27,781 nt of DNA from Saprolegnia diclina VS20. Lineage: Eukaryota; Oomycota; Saprolegniomycetes; Saprolegniales; Saprolegniaceae. Positions 1 through 9,546 of this stretch are shown here, one piece after another. The DNA lies in assembly GCF_000281045.1 (NCBI RefSeq), contig NW_008246089.1, positions 1-27,781 on the forward strand, read 5' to 3'. The translations under genes and the position numbers were made by a program. The first letter of the stretch is position 1. Each line of letters starts with the position of its first letter. Below the pieces are notes generated by a model, which did not search any database, was not told where the DNA came from, and saw only the letters and a program-made list of their open reading frames with translations.

Positions 1-32
1 ATCGTCATGAAACTTTGCAGAGTGCTTCCTTG
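1..32 (+). repeat. 32-bp direct repeat, copy A
   Basis: Bases 1-32 are identical to 710-741, starting ATCGTCATGAAACTTTGCAG. The copies have the same orientation and lie on either side of the tRNA gene. The window begins inside this copy, so its left boundary is unknown. Confidence 0.85.
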
Positions 33-290
33 GGCTCCAAAAGAGCCAATTCCAATCAGATAGGGCCTAGAGATGTCTAGAACGTGTTCAAATAGGACGT
101 ACAATTGCTACCTTCTTGCGTGCTCTTTCAATGGGTAAGAATGAAGCAAATTTGGTGCGTAGTGCGTGAACATTGGTGACATGGGGCTCACATAGTGTGG
201 TTTGATGTTGAATGATAAATAGGATCATTTAATGATGGAATATTTCTCGAGTTGATGTATGCATGAGTGTGGTAAGAGGGTGGTCAGACC
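1..290. other. Non-coding flank upstream of tRNA
   Basis: I see no supportable gene in this AT-richer stretch. Its first 32 bases are repeated at 710-741. The leading copy probably extends beyond the window. Read on the minus strand, both copies carry the short peptide QGSTLQSFMTI, which suggests a dispersed repeat with some coding ancestry. Confidence 0.5.
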
Positions 291-363
291 GGTCGTATAG
301 CTCAGTCGGTTGAGCGCAGTGCTAATAACGCTGTGGTCCTGGGTTCGAGCCCCAGTATGACCA
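291..363 (+). tRNA. tRNA-Ile (anticodon AAT)
   Basis: This is a complete 73-nt cloverleaf with no intron. The acceptor stem pairs 291-297 with 356-362, including one G-T pair. The D stem is 300-303 with 312-315. The anticodon stem is 317-321 with 329-333, and its loop CTAATAA places anticodon AAT at 324-326. The variable loop has five bases, and the T stem pairs 339-343 with 351-355 around TTCGAGC. The internal Pol III promoter boxes are visible: A box near 298-309 and B box GGTTCGAGCC near 342-351. The discriminator is A363 and CCA is not encoded, as expected for a eukaryotic nuclear tRNA gene. It decodes ATT, and ATC after inosine modification. Confidence 0.96.
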
Positions 364-366
364 ATC

Positions 367-370
367 TTTT
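367..370 (+). terminator. Pol III T-run terminator
   Basis: TTTT lies four bases after the tRNA 3' end, with a second TTTT at 375-378. This is the usual RNA polymerase III termination signal. Confidence 0.75.
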
Positions 371-709
371 GATCTTTTCATACTCCCATCACCAACGATG
401 CTAGCGCTCTTTTTATCACCCTATATACTTCTTCGTCCCTCTGACATATGCACGGTATATTTTACTCGATCAGAGAGCTTCGACAAATGCATCGATTGGT
501 CGACAAAAATGTCGTTAGAAAGTCGACAAGAAAGCGCCCAACGAGGCCAGAAATCGCCCCCCCGGGCCCAATTTTTTTGTTTTCGTCACTCATGCAACCA
601 AATAAAGTCATGTATAGCATTTTTTCAATTTTTCATTTTTTGCCGATTTTGGTCAGAACTCGGCCGTGGTCAGCGAGGTGACCGTGGTGGCTTTAGAAAA
701 AATATCCCA

Positions 710-741
710 ATCGTCATGAAACTTTGCAGAGTGCTTCCTTG
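710..741 (+). repeat. 32-bp direct repeat, copy B
   Basis: Identical to bases 1-32. Homology stops after 741: copy A continues with GG and this copy with TA. Confidence 0.85.
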
Positions 742-915
742 TACATGCATTTGAATGGGTAGCCGATTCTTTTGCTGATACACTTTTGCCTGTTCGTCCT
801 CACTAATTTGACGAGCGCGATAAAAGTCGGTGGGTGCCTGTTTTTTTGTCATCCTGAGTACCTTGCCAAATTTACCGTGACCAGAGCTATGAAGTCTCGC
901 GCCATGCTTTTCAGT

Positions 916-1338
916 CTACCTTGCACCAATGCATGAGTATGCGGCCCAAGGGGTTCCTGGAACGTCCGTCTTAATGACGTCTAGTGCCACAACCATCTTT
1001 CGGAGAAGAAGCATGAACGACGCCAACACGCGATGCGGAAGTCGCTCCAATTCGAACTTCGCAAAAACTCGAGAATGGGCACTAAGGTCTTCGTCGCAAA
1101 ACAAAGTTTGAGAACAAGAAAGCGAACCCGTCGTCGTGGATCTCTGGTGACACTGTCGCAATACCATCGCCAAATCCGCAAACACGTCTTCTGCAAAGGA
1201 CACACACGGTTCTGCAGTGACGCTCAACTATAACGCAACAACCATACTGAGCTTGCGTTCAGAGATGCAGGGCCCAAAGCGAATTGAGATCACCCTTGCT
1301 TGACCCCTGAGCAAACTCGGCATCGGGATCTCGTGCAT
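916..1338 (-). CDS. Possible small two-exon gene, unknown
   Basis: A minus-strand frame of 103 codons (1227 to 916) opens directly after TAG at 1230-1228, which could be a 3' splice site. A short upstream frame starting at ATG 1338 (MHEIPMPSLLRGQAR) reaches a GTGATC donor at 1293 in matching phase. Splicing out 1228-1293 (66 bp) would give a protein of about 118 residues. I recognise no domain. The intron is longer than others here, and the proposed start lies only 61 bp below the NFU1 stop on the same strand. It could equally be NFU1 3'-flanking DNA with a chance ORF. Confidence 0.22.
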
Positions 1339-1399
1339 GATCACGTGCCGGTGCAGCTGGCATCGTAACAATGTCGTATTACAATTGTTTGGCCGCAGC

Positions 1400-2397
1400 T
1401 TAGATCGACGGAATACCAGCCGCACGCAGCCGCGCCTCCAACGATTGGAACTCCTTCTCGTTGATTTCGTTGAGCTCTTCATCCACGACTTCGAGGATAC
1501 CTTGCACTTCCGGGATGTAGTGCATAAGCATGTTTTCGACACCATTCTTGAGCGTCACAGACGAGCTCGGGCAGCCCGCGCACGAGCCCGCAAGCTGGAC
1601 ACTGACGATCCCCGTCTCTTCGTCAAAGCCCCTACGTATCGGTGCTTGAGTGCGTTAGATATGTGTGCGGTCACCGACTTGTAAAAAATATCACCACCGT
1701 CGTCCTGGACGGCCGGGCGAATGCGGGTCTCAAGGAGCTCCTTGATCATGGCAACGACTTCGTCGTCGTCGTCCAAGATTGTCGTGTCCTAATAAACGAG
1801 CGTGATGATGCAATCGACGAGCGAGGTGCACCGTAATGACCGGCTTGTCCGACATGATGGGCTTGCCCGTCGCGTAAAAGTCCATGATGGTCGCGAAAAT
1901 TTGGCCGCGCAAGAGCTACGGACATGTGAGATTTGTGCCACGCCAGCACGACGCATTACATCCCAGTCTTCATCTTCGGTCTTCGTCACCGAGATGAAGT
2001 CCTTGCCAAAGAAGACGCGCGTGACGCCGTGGATCGTGAAGAGCTCCTTCGCGAGCAACGACTGGCGCACTTCGGGCGACTTGGGCGTAAAGTCAACACC
2101 CGTCGTGAAGCGCTCGTCAAGCACGGCGCGACCCGGAAGAAACTTGATGCTGTGCGGGTTGGGCGTGTTCTCCGTCTGGATAAACATCGAGCGCGAGGGC
2201 ACTACTCGCAAGAACCAGATGGGTCAAGGGTGGAGGAAGCCATGGCACGTACCGGCAAAGACAGCAGTCATGCGCGGCTTTACGATCGGTCGCATCGAGT
2301 GGAAGCTCATGGCCATGGCGCCGTGGGTGGGCGCGCGCGCAGCAATTGCAGCGCGCTGCGAGAGCGAGACAAGGCGACGGACAGCGCGGCTCATGGA
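1400..2397 (-). CDS. NFU1: NFU1-type Fe-S cluster carrier, mitochondrial
   Basis: NFU1 proteins carry 4Fe-4S clusters to mitochondrial targets such as lipoate synthase and respiratory complexes. Spliced CDS: complement(1400..1631,1679..1788,1832..1915,1960..2201,2253..2397), 270 residues, with introns of 47, 43, 44 and 51 bp. Residues 1 to about 50 are rich in Arg, Ala and Ser and lack acidic residues, as in a mitochondrial presequence. The N-terminal NFU domain starts near residue 54 ([16 protein letters not shown]). The C-terminal NifU domain carries the cluster-binding CxxC, Cys211 and Cys214, in [17 protein letters not shown] chose ATG 2397; an in-frame ATG at 2409 would add four residues. 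The fourth intron needs the donor GTCGGT at 1678, because the neighbouring GT gives a frame stop. Exon boundaries rest on phase and domain continuity. Confidence 0.92.
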
Positions 2398-2781
2398 CGT
2401 CCACAGCAAACGGCAAAATCGAAATGGCCACGTGCCATTGGCTCCTGGACCTCATCGTGCGTTGATTGGACAAAATACCTGCCCGAAGAAACCTCCAGAA
2501 TTCCCAACAAACGCCAACCCCATCAACGACCTTCCTCCAGTCTTCTGCAATGTATTTCTACTTACCTGAATCAAAGCCCCCTGGACAATGCCACGTCTGT
2601 TGCCGAGCGTAGCAACACAGAAGGGGCTCAATTGGAATGGCGCAGACGCAATAGGAATAGCACTAGACCTCGTTTCGCACTCGCCATTCGAGTCACGATC
2701 TACTGGTACTGGAGGCCAACGACAACGGACGCAATGGAGGGCGGCGCGTGCTTACGATACCTTAGAGAATAAACGCAGCAC
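2398..2781. other. Intergenic, NFU1 upstream / COPS9 downstream
   Basis: This stretch holds the presumed NFU1 promoter and the COPS9 3' flank. Plus-strand open frames run from the NFU1 antisense into it but show no domain or plausible splice pattern. I see no gene. Confidence 0.5.
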
Positions 2782-3024
2782 TTAGTTGATATCGTCGTCG
2801 TCAAAGTCGTCCCCAAAGTCTACACATGATCGTGAGGACGGATGCGGATCGGGATATTTACCGTTGAAGAAGTGCTGGTGCACGAGCAAGTCGGCGCGCG
2901 GGTTGTAGCCCATGTCGACGTCGGGGTCCATTGGTTGCATTTCGCCTTCCAGCTGCATCTCGAGCGCCGGGTGGTGCCCCGGGACGGGCGGCTGCCGCGT
3001 GGCTGAGCGAGGTGGCGAATCCAT
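2782..3024 (-). CDS. COPS9: COP9 signalosome subunit 9 (CSNAP-like)
   Basis: COPS9 is the very small acidic ninth subunit of the COP9 signalosome, which removes NEDD8 from cullin-RING ligases. Spliced CDS: complement(2782..2819,2862..3024), 66 residues. The diagnostic part is the C-terminal tail: after splicing it reads HQHFFNDFGDDFDDDDIN, matching the family pattern of an FFN motif followed by aromatic and acidic residues ending DDDDI-x. The 42-bp intron (2820..2861, donor GTAAAT, acceptor TAG) is a multiple of three and contains no in-frame stop. Unspliced, it would insert 14 residues between FFN and DFGDDF and break the motif. The N-terminal 45 residues are Pro- and Met-rich and less conserved. 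It diverges from SEC22 across 173 bp. Confidence 0.85.
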   Translation of the reverse strand: MDSPPRSATRQPPVPGHHPALEMQLEGEMQPMDPDVDMGYNPRADLLVHQHFFNGKYPDPHPSSRSCVDFGDDFDDDDIN

Positions 3025-3197
3025 GTTTTGTTTTGTTTGCGGTTGAATATTGCCGCGCTTGTATGGTATACAAAACCTAGCTTTTTCGGGGAAATTAACG
3101 CTACAAGATTTATATAAGAATGATGCAGTCTAACGACCACCTGAAAAACAATGACGTCACATAGCATAATTCTGGGAGTCGACGGCCGCCGAGCGAG
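3025..3197. promoter_or_regulatory. Shared divergent promoter, COPS9 / SEC22
   Basis: Only 173 bp separate the two start codons, so both promoters must lie here or overlap the 5' ends. An AT-rich patch with TTTATATAA at about 3110-3118 is a possible core-promoter element. This is inference from position and composition only. Confidence 0.4.
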
Positions 3198-4196
3198 ATG
3201 CCCATCCTTACCTTCATCGCACGCGTCTCCGATGGCATGATCCTCGTGCGTCGATCCCGTCTTCATGGACCGCTGGCGCTCATGCCTGGACTAGGTGGCC
3301 TCGATGGAGTCCACGGGCGACTACCACGACAACCTTGACACGTACAAGCAGCAGGTACTACACGCCGCTGCCAGTTGTCGCCCACGCGGTTTGCATGATA
3401 GGGCAAGCAAATCATGAAGAAGCTCAACCAGCGGTCACCGACCAAGTGCAGTATCGAGTCGGGCCCGTACTGCTTCCAGTACGACCGCGATCATGCGGAG
3501 CCAAGGCTAATCTCGACACTAGCTACCTCATCGAGGAGGGCAACTGCTACCTTACGTTTTCGGACAAGAACTACCCGAAGCGCCTTGCGTTTTTGTACCT
3601 GGAGGAAATCCATGCTGGTTTTGTCGACGAGCTGCAGCGGGACCACGGAGACAAGTACAACCGACCGATCCATGCGAGCAGGAAGCTCACGCGTGCACTT
3701 AGCTGGCGAGACACGGTCACGACAATTGCGCGGCCGTATGCGTTCATCAAGTTTGGTACGTAGTTGACTCATTCTTCACGAACGTCACCAATTTTGCATA
3801 GACAAGTTCATCCAGCGCAAACGCAAGGAGTACACGGACCCCAGCTCCTCCCAGAACATGTCCAAGGTCAACAACGACCTCGCAGATATCCACAACGTCA
3901 TGCGCAAGAACATCCAAGAAGTGCTCAACCGCGGCGAAGCCATTGACCGTATCATATCTACCGTTGTATGCGCCAGCATCATCTTGCTACGTGTAGGCGT
4001 CTCACAAATGTCGTCCAACCTTGCGGACCGCTCGAAGGACTTCAAGTGGGGCGCCAAGAAGCTGAGCCTTCAGGTACGGTCGCTCGATGCAACGCAAGGT
4101 CGATTCACCTCGTCGTAGGCCATGTACCAAAAGTACGGCCCACTGGTCGCGATCGGTCTCTTCATCGTGCTCGTACTCTACTTCAAGTTCTTTTAA
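3198..4196 (+). CDS. SEC22: R-SNARE Sec22, ER-Golgi vesicle fusion
   Basis: Sec22 is a longin-type R-SNARE acting in transport between ER and Golgi. Spliced CDS: 3198..3245, 3295..3354, 3402..3478, 3523..3755, 3802..3948, 3997..4073, 4119..4196; 239 residues, with introns of 44-49 bp. The longin domain covers about residues 1-125 (MPILTFIARVSDGMIL, then LNQRSPTKCSIESGP and NYPKRLAFLYLEE). The SNARE helix spans about 155-210, with the zero-layer arginine at Arg183 in QEVLNRGE. The C-terminal anchor is about 221-239, ending on the last residue as in tail-anchored SNAREs. Intron 5 (3949..3996, 48 bp) is a multiple of three without an in-frame stop. Its removal restores the EAIDRVSQMSS continuity typical of Sec22. 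The gene converges with the minus-strand genes beyond 4320. Confidence 0.95.
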
Positions 4197-4319
4197 AGGA
4201 CACAAGAGCAAACCATCGACGACTAGACTCACTAACGTATCACAAAACCCGATGATCGTATAAGGACGAAGGCTACTTGCTCAGTGTTGCTAGTACTTGG
4301 CCACGTGCGCGACCATTGT

Positions 4320-4589
4320 TCACAACGGCTTGGTGCGTGACGGCTTGCGGAGCATGCCAGCCGGTTGGTGCACACGGGCGCCGAACGCGACGTCCTTGGC
4401 CTCAACAAGGTCCGACCCGCGGTGCTGCGCCGCCTGGGTGGCAAGGTGCGCGAGCTCATGGGCGTACTCGAGCGCCATTTCCCGCAAGATGACCTCGACC
4501 TGCGGGCTCAAGGCCGCAGCATCGCGTCCGCATCGGGCCGCCACGATCTCGTTCCAACGCTGCATTCGAGGCTTTTCGAGCACAATCAT
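4320..4589 (-). CDS. Histone-fold protein, TAF12-like
   Basis: This predicted 89-residue protein is essentially one histone fold. A short first helix (MQRWNEIVAARCGRD) is followed by LSPQVEVILREMALEYAHEL and the long second helix, then loop 2 and helix 3 at SDLVEAKDVAF. The spacing and the EAKDV pattern after loop 2 resemble TAF12, the TFIID/SAGA subunit that pairs with TAF4 or ADA1. The usual tryptophan and the IPG motif after helix 3 are replaced by VHQPAGM, so the exact family is uncertain; other histone-fold subunits remain possible. I used ATG 4589; ATG 4565 would still keep the fold. Only 38 bp separate this start from the upstream WDR27-like stop on the same strand, leaving almost no room for a separate promoter outside that gene. 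Confidence 0.65.
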   Translation of the reverse strand: MIVLEKPRMQRWNEIVAARCGRDAAALSPQVEVILREMALEYAHELAHLATQAAQHRGSDLVEAKDVAFGARVHQPAGMLRKPSRTKPL

Positions 4590-4627
4590 TATATCGAGCA
4601 ATTTGCAGCAAAATAGAAAACAACCAA

Positions 4628-7532
4628 TCAAGTCTCGTCACGGGTGATCCTTGCCCCGTACAGACGCACGCTGCCATCGAGGGCTGCAGTCGCAATTTGG
4701 GGCCGCATGGGATGAAACGCGACGCTCGTGACGACGTCCGTGTGTCCATGCAGCTTGGCGAGGCAGCGGCCCATACGAATATCGTAGATGTACGCCACCT
4801 TGTCTTCCGAGCCCGTCGCCACGTACCTGTCCTCAAAATAAGATCCCGACGACGACAACATGAGGTACCGCATGCAGGGGCTAAATGCCATACCGAGGGC
4901 GTGTACTCGGTTGAGATGCTCGCCAAAGCGCATGATGCAGTTGTCAGCGCGGATGTCCCAGAGGTGCACGGTGCTGTCCGGTGCGCTCGTGAGCAAGAGA
5001 TCGTACACATTGGGCGCGTGATTGACGTAGCTCGACGCTCGGGGCAAGACGACCTACGCGCATTTATACTACAACCTAGTGTGAAGAAAAAGGCGACGAA
5101 CCGAGTGAGCCGGCCGCGAGTGGGCCCCATGGATCGTGCGAGCTGTTTTCCCAGCGGCAACATCCACGATGCGGATGCTCTTGTCCGAGCCAATCGCGAC
5201 AAGGAGATGGGACAAGAACGCGTTGGGCGCTGCGAGACCCGTGAGGCTCTGGACAGCTTCAAAGCGGTAGGACGCGACGGCTTTTGCAGTCGAGAGATTC
5301 TCGAGCTGTGCGACGTCGGCGCGCCTGCTCTTTGCTTTCTTGGCGTGCTCGACACAGCCCGCGGCGTGGGCCATGTCGATGTCATACAGATACAGCTTGA
5401 CGGTATTGCCTACTGCAACCGCGACAAATTTGTCCATATAGTAAAAGACAGCATCGGCAACGTCCGCCTTGGCGGGCTTCTTGGCGCGTTTGGAGGCGGA
5501 TGGAAGCGGTAGCGTGAGCGACGCTACGTCGCTGCCGTTGACCCACACGCATGCCGTAGCATCGGCGGACGCTGTCAACAGTAGCTTGTTCGAGTGGCTC
5601 CAATGGATCGCGCGCACAGCCTTGTCGTGGCCCACAAAGAGATGCGACTGTGGCTTGTGAAGTGCTAGCACTTGGCCGAGCCGGTCGTTTGCGGCCGTTG
5701 CGAGCCGACGCCCGTCGTTGGAGAACTCGATGTGATTGATTGCCATTTCATGCAGCTTGACGTGCGATGACACGAGAACCGACGGCACGGGTGCGTCCAA
5801 CGGGTACTCAGTCAGTAGTGTCGCTGCCTTCGTGCTGGCCTTCGTCGCCAGCTTAGCTTTCCCGAGGCCCTTGAAGCGAAGCGAGAGTGATTTGGGCTTC
5901 TTCTCTGCACCGTACCCGGACGACGGAATTGACGTCCGGTACGTTATTGGTTGATCGAGCGGGCTCTTGACGCGCTTGGCCAACGGCGTTAGCAGCTGCG
6001 TCAAGACGGAGCCCTCTGGTGGCAAAGCTTGCGGGTGCATTGAGAGTCCGTGCGTTGTAGTCAATGAGGACTGTACAAGAGCGTGTTGCGCCGCCGCAAC
6101 ACCGAGAGCGGTGACCCGGGGCATGAACGCGTCCAGTACCCAGACGTCGCAGCGGCCGGGCTCGGGCCGCAAGGACGCGTGCTTGGCAATGCCCATTGAC
6201 ACCTCAACATCGTCCTGGAAGGCGCGTATGACGCGGGCGTCGTACGAGAAAGCGTTAACGCCCACGAGGTAGTTGACGGTTGCGACAAGAAGAGTGTGCG
6301 CCGCCTCCACGATAGGCTGCACGTCGAGCAGCGTCTCAGGCGACGCGACCGTGGCAGACGAGCCCATGTATGCCAGTCCCAAGATTGTACACGTGGTTTC
6401 GTGCATGGGCTCCATGAGGTGCTCCATACCTGGAAGGACGACCGGGGTCGGGTCCAGCGACTCGTTGGCCTTGGCGAGGGCCCGCGCCTGGGCACTTTCG
6501 TACGCGCGTTGGCTTCGAGCCCACGGCGGCAACGAGCTCACTACGTTTTGAGTCGCATCGAGCACCTTCTCCACCTGTTGTGCGACCTAAAAGGCTCATC
6601 GTACACGCTATAAGCGAGGCGTCTTCTCACATGTTGTTTCTTCTCCCGGCGATCGAGATACTGGGCCAGATTGATTGATGCGAGTTCATTGCCAAATTTG
6701 GTCGCGTCGAAGACGCGGACGACGCCATCGCCAAAGGCACACGCAATGTCGCCCGACGTGGGGTGGATAGCAAGACGCAAGATCGCGTAAGCCGAGAGGA
6801 CGGCGGATTGAAACAAGAGCTTTTGCTCCGAGAGGTCCCAAATCTACGAAGAGTGGGAAACGTGCGTAGGGCGCTGAGCGATGTACTTTAAAGGTCCGAT
6901 CTTCCGACGCCGTCACAAGCCAGTGCGGATGGCCTGGGTGGAAAAGGCACTCTGTGATCTAGTTGGACGCGCTTAATGAGTGCGCTCATGTACAGGATGT
7001 CCCACCTTGGCGAGATGGCCCTCGAGGGTGATGAAGATTCCGCCCGTTTGTGCCTGGAGCACATCAACCTGCTTGGCCAAAGCCACAGCGAGTAGCGTGC
7101 CCGACGCATCGAACGCAATTGCAGACACTTCGGCGCGCGGCGATTCCAGCAGCGGAAGCTTCTGGATGTCAATCTTGTCGTACGGTGCGGGCACCAGGCG
7201 CCACAAAAGGATTCTAGGCACGTGTGACGACCGAGCACGCGGCACAGTCAGTGTGCGCACCGGTCCGTCGATACGGTGCATAAAATATCACACGAGGTGC
7301 TTTCGTGGAAGCTGGCAAGGTGCACGCGCTCCGTGTGCCCGCCGAGCTCGACGAGACCGGGCATGGCCGACGACGGGCAATCGTTCTCGGGCGACGCTTC
7401 GTTCTTCCACAGCTGAAGAACGACGCAGTCAATGTACTCGAGAGCGACGAATGCGTAGCGCCGACTTGCACACGCGTACGTGGCAGTGGCCGCCGGCGTC
7501 CACTGCCGCGTCGCATTGGGCACGAGAGCCAT
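4628..7532 (-). CDS. WDR27: WD40-repeat protein, WDR27-like
   Basis: Spliced CDS: complement(4628..4826,4869..5053,5102..6586,6631..6843,6887..6958,7006..7213,7261..7532); 877 residues, with introns of 42-48 bp. WD repeats lie in the first ~260 residues (VSAIAFDASGTLL; WLVTASEDRTFKIWDL). A helical and low-complexity middle region follows. More WD repeats lie from about residue 500 to the end (INHIEFSNDGRRLATA; VHLWDIRADNCIMRF; VVTSVAFHPMRPQIATA). The C-terminal pattern PNVYDLLLTSAPDSTVHLWD and total length match my recollection of WDR27, a conserved but poorly understood protein with one or two propellers. Intron 6 (4827..4868, 42 bp, ending CAG) is in frame and stopless; removing it turns an insertion into CMRYVATGSEDKVAYIYD. 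Start ATG 7532 is the first in the open frame. The family call is firmer than any function. Confidence 0.8.
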
Positions 7533-8006
7533 TCGGCAATTTGGTTCAAAACGTATCTTTCACAGCGGCTAAAAGGCGTTTAAATGGCGTAAAACCTACC
7601 CAATCATTCCAAATTGACGTTTTTTGTTGTGCGCCTTTGCAAGGAAATAATTTCCTTGGCATCACTTGCCACACGGGCCTGCATTTGTCTTCCCACGGCG
7701 AGTGCGTCGTAAACAAATGTGCAGAAACTGTCACGATGCGAAAGCCACGACACGATCGACAAGTCAAGCAACCGAGCTCACATAAGTGTTAATACCGGTA
7801 CCCTCGTGCTCGTTGCCAGGGCCATGCACCAAAATTGCATTTGCTTCCTCCACTTGGTGCGCAAAGACGTCCGGCACTCGCGTCTAGGCGTCACAACCTC
7901 TCTTTTCACGACCCGTCTTATATTTATTAGCGCCACGATAGGACTGCCATCCGGCTGGTACGCCTCGTCGGGCTTTGCTTTCAACTAAGCATGCATCGAC
8001 ATCGGC
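7533..8006. other. Intergenic, WDR27-like upstream region
   Basis: This is 474 bp between the WDR27-like start and the stop of the next minus-strand gene. It should hold the WDR27-like promoter and the downstream gene's 3' UTR. A 68-codon minus-strand open frame at 7778-7984 lacks an ATG start and shows no domain. I see no gene. Confidence 0.5.
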
Positions 8007-8891
8007 TCACATGGTCACGACACTTGCCGAGTTTGCTTCCAATACGATTTCGACTTGACCCGAAGCGTCATTGGCTTGGTCCTTCATCTCGATCGCAGAC
8101 GCCCGTGCGGCGATGCGCTCGCGCCGGTCGCGCAGCATGACGGCGCCGAGAAGACCAATCGCAAACATGACAATGCCAAAAAGAGCTCCGACAAGCGGCC
8201 CCGTGACAGCCGTCGATTGGAACATCGATGGCGCCTCGGCTTCCACCGCCACGTCCGTCCCCGCGCTCTTGAGTTGGCACGCAAAGTTGGCGTAGTTTTT
8301 GATGGCACCAATGTCGACGCTAGTGCACTCGAAAACGCGGTCGGGGAGGTTCTTTCGGTTCTTGAGGTTGGGTAGTTTGGCCTGCGGGTCGGCGATAAAC
8401 CAAAATCGAATGTCCACGTGCGCGGTGAGGCGCTCGAGGTCGATGAGCGGCCCCGAGATGCTCATGGCACCGGTCGAAATGCCGTAGACGGCATCCAGCA
8501 AATGCGCATCGCCGCGTACGTTCTTTTCGTATGCTTCCGCCGTATAAAAGTCGGCGACGTTGATGTCAACGACAGCTTCTGACGCACTGTCTTCGTTCGA
8601 CGGCGCGAGCAAGGCCGCGTCCGCAGCGCCAAGTTTGATGTCGATCGAGAGAAGAACGTTGACGTCCTCCTTCTGGTCGTCCTCGTTCAGGAATTTACCA
8701 AAGGCGACTGTGCTGCTGTAGTCGTGCGTCGCGAGGAGGCCAAGGCCTTGATTGAGCACGTTGCCTTCGATCGCATCTACCAGTTGCAGCGACTTGTAGA
8801 GATGCAGCCACTTGCGCGGGTCGCTTGTGATGTGCTGCATGCCTGCCGCAGCCTGCAGAGCGAAGACGAGGAGTGCGACGGCTCGGACCAT
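8007..8891 (-). CDS. Predicted type I membrane protein, unknown
   Basis: I do not recognise this 294-residue, single-exon protein. It begins with a clear signal peptide (MVRAVALLVFALQAAAG, cleavage probably near residue 17). A roughly 210-residue extracellular or lumenal part follows, mixed alpha/beta in character. One transmembrane helix spans about residues 231-253 (GPLVGALFGIVMFAIGLLGA), then a basic stop-transfer RDRRERIAAR and a 40-residue cytoplasmic tail. Few cysteines are present, so it is unlikely to be disulfide-rich. It could be a cell-surface or endomembrane glycoprotein. Its overall plan resembles that of the protein at 10624-11271, though I see no clear sequence similarity. Confidence 0.82.
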   Translation of the reverse strand: MVRAVALLVFALQAAAGMQHITSDPRKWLHLYKSLQLVDAIEGNVLNQGLGLLATHDYSSTVAFGKFLNEDDQKEDVNVLLSIDIKLGAADAALLAPSNEDSASEAVVDINVADFYTAEAYEKNVRGDAHLLDAVYGISTGAMSISGPLIDLERLTAHVDIRFWFIADPQAKLPNLKNRKNLPDRVFECTSVDIGAIKNYANFACQLKSAGTDVAVEAEAPSMFQSTAVTGPLVGALFGIVMFAIGLLGAVMLRDRRERIAARASAIEMKDQANDASGQVEIVLEANSASVVTM

Positions 8892-9149
8892 GCTGGCAAA
8901 TGCTGTTGTGGCACAAGCTCTGCTGCAAGCCGCTGATCCACGCGCGTATATCTAGAAGAAGTGACGCATGTTCGCGCGCGAAAAGTCGGAGGATCTAGAG
9001 CAATAGAAAATTTCTACTATAAATGCACGCACTGCCCTCCAGGACACAGCAAGCGAAAGTGCTCTCCGAGATACGCTAGCTGACTTTGGGTGAATCGCGG
9101 AAACGAGCGTCCAGTATCAACGACTAATAGGACGTGGCTTGAGCATACC
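8892..9149. other. Intergenic region upstream of 8007-8891 gene
   Basis: This stretch probably carries the promoter of the minus-strand membrane-protein gene. The patch TTTCTACTATAAATGC at about 9010-9025 is AT-rich and TATA-like, but its orientation is undecided. Confidence 0.35.
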
Positions 9150-9350
9150 ATGCAGGACGTTGACATGACTTCAGTTGCTAAATTGGCGGTCGCCATGGTG
9201 TGCTGCGTGGGCTGTCTTACTGCCACCGTACTCTTTGTCGTTGCGCTCGACCTGCGATTCCGCGCGGTGCACCTATTTTCTTTTCTCAGCGCCGCGAACG
9301 AAGTCGCATTCAACGGACCCCACCCCGACACCGCAGCGACAATAGCCTGA
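9150..9350 (+). CDS. Possible one-helix membrane microprotein
   Basis: An ATG-started frame of 66 residues (MQDVDMTSVAKLAV...) has one strong hydrophobic segment at about residues 9-34 (AVAMVCCVGCLTATVLFVVA), then a short polar tail ending with a proper stop. A membrane-spanning segment is unlikely but not impossible in a chance ORF. There is no homologous family that I know, and no splice evidence. It sits in an otherwise empty 655-bp gap. Confidence 0.33.
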   Translation: MQDVDMTSVAKLAVAMVCCVGCLTATVLFVVALDLRFRAVHLFSFLSAANEVAFNGPHPDTAATIA

Positions 9351-9546
9351 TACAAGGACACTCCTCAAGCGACTACGATGTGACGACTGCAAATAATCGA
9401 GTGTACTCTAGTTGCGCATACTCCTTGCTTGCGCTATTCCAAGGGAAGTAAAAATCTTTGGCCTTCATGAACCACATCTGCAGGGACGACCTCTATGCGA
9501 CCACCTCGCCTGAAATGCGCGTGATGGTGTTGCATTATACACTGTG

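Larger units (their letters stand above)
364..915. other. Repeat-bearing intergenic DNA, no firm gene
   Basis: This 550-base stretch is AT-richer than the coding regions and has homopolymer runs near 567-573 and 839-847. It holds the second copy of the 32-bp repeat. A minus-strand ATG ORF (852 to about 670, 60 codons) spans that repeat. It has no recognisable domain and may be a relic of a dispersed element. I do not call a gene here. Confidence 0.45.

Noticed and set aside
1-900. Intact transposon or retroelement around the tRNA
   Set aside because: No transposase, reverse transcriptase or terminal repeats with target duplication are visible; only a 32-bp direct repeat and ORF fragments.
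1802-2772. Two plus-strand frames of 255 and 279 codons across NFU1
   Set aside because: They overlap well-supported NFU1 exons on the other strand and show no recognisable sequence.
4697-6613. Plus-strand frames opposite the WD40 gene, up to 271 codons
   Set aside because: They are antisense shadows of the WD repeats, with no domain and no coherent exon structure.
7778-7984. 68-codon minus-strand frame between WDR27-like and the next gene
   Set aside because: It has no ATG start and no visible domain; kept as intergenic.
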